IMG/VR virus record: IMGVR_UViG_3300036766_001847
Location: 1 to 53,271 of that record
Direction: 5' to 3' (one strand)
From: a virus
DNA: 53,271 nucleotides
Shown: in pieces, positions 53,219-53,271 of the stretch
How positions within the stretch are numbered: position 1 is the first letter of the stretch
Layout of the letters: the number at the start of each line of letters is the position of its first letter
Program-made: the position numbers and the translations under genes
Notes under the pieces: model-generated
Told to the model about the DNA's origin: nothing
The model's database searches: none
The model's input: only the letters and a program-made list of their open reading frames with translations

Positions 53219-53271
53219 GCAGGGATGTGGGTGGGGGGAGTCCACTTCTCAAGGCCCCTCTGGACGAAGAC
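53219..53271. other. Right-end intergenic stretch
   Basis: 53 bases with no gene. It contains a G-rich patch (TGGGTGGGGGGAG) and ends within the window edge. It contains a GTCCAC (53239-53244) without the right half of the late motif. With 1-152 it would form the gap between the HNH and terminase genes if the edges join. Confidence 0.4.

Noticed and set aside
1-53271. CRISPR array or toxin-antitoxin pair
   Set aside because: No regularly spaced direct repeats were seen, and no pair of small genes matched known toxin and antitoxin motifs.

Overview
The window is phage DNA. It reads as one essentially complete temperate siphovirus genome: HK97-type head and connector genes, a lambda-like long-tail module, a lysis region, an integrase with regulators, and an early/DNA-modification region. 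The sequence is very GC-rich (about two thirds by eye). Genes are tightly packed with GTGA/ATGA stop-start overlaps and many GTG starts. A minus-strand Cys-rich protein ends in a CGK-x-Y-x-C pattern that I associate with myxobacterial secreted proteins, and the integrase layout resembles Myxococcus phage Mx8, so a Myxococcota host is my best guess (inference, not proven). An HNH nuclease gene ends 53 bases before the right edge and the small terminase gene starts at 153, so the two edges probably join or lie at a cos site.

Layout. 153-9833: terminase small and large subunits, a portal protein carrying a 370-residue intein, S78-type prohead protease, major capsid protein and accessory head genes. 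9837-20055: head-tail connectors, tail tube, two tandem paralogues, tail chaperone with a frameshifted extension, 845-residue tape measure, distal tail protein and a 910-residue tip/fibre. 20070-20471: a lone minus-strand gene. 20633-26529: exported proteins, two proteins with HExxH motifs, a sigma-70-family factor and a large appendage protein. 26569-29796: small proteins and lysis genes (putative Cys/His lysin, holin candidate, spanin-like protein), then a tRNA-like element and an intrinsic terminator. 36727 down to 30038 is a leftward operon with a HerA-like ATPase and a ParB/MT-A70 adenine methyltransferase fusion. 36858-36926 holds back-to-back leftward and rightward sigma-70-type promoters with palindromes beside a ribbon-helix-helix regulator gene. 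36976-39713: regulators, excisionase-like proteins and a tyrosine integrase whose own reading frame contains the probable attP. 39710-52349: early genes including a C5 methyltransferase with eight internal repeats, a Mom-like DNA hypermodification protein, a D12 adenine methyltransferase with a G10 tract, DUF4031, DUF2303, Gp37/DUF5131, ASCH and RusA proteins. 52349-53218: HNH nuclease fused to a P-loop kinase-like domain.

How it may work together. A 21-bp sequence (GTCCAC, nine bases, GAGGAT) occurs seven times, always on the plus strand, always just ahead of a structural, lysis or packaging gene block and never inside the early region. The phage also encodes its own sigma-like factor within one of these blocks. 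The simplest reading is a phage-specific late regulatory signal, either a promoter or an operator. Several genes are interrupted by one stop or one frame change (20.5, 26.6, 28.3, 50.97 and perhaps 51.6 kb), so either the prophage is decaying or the sequence has a few single-base errors.
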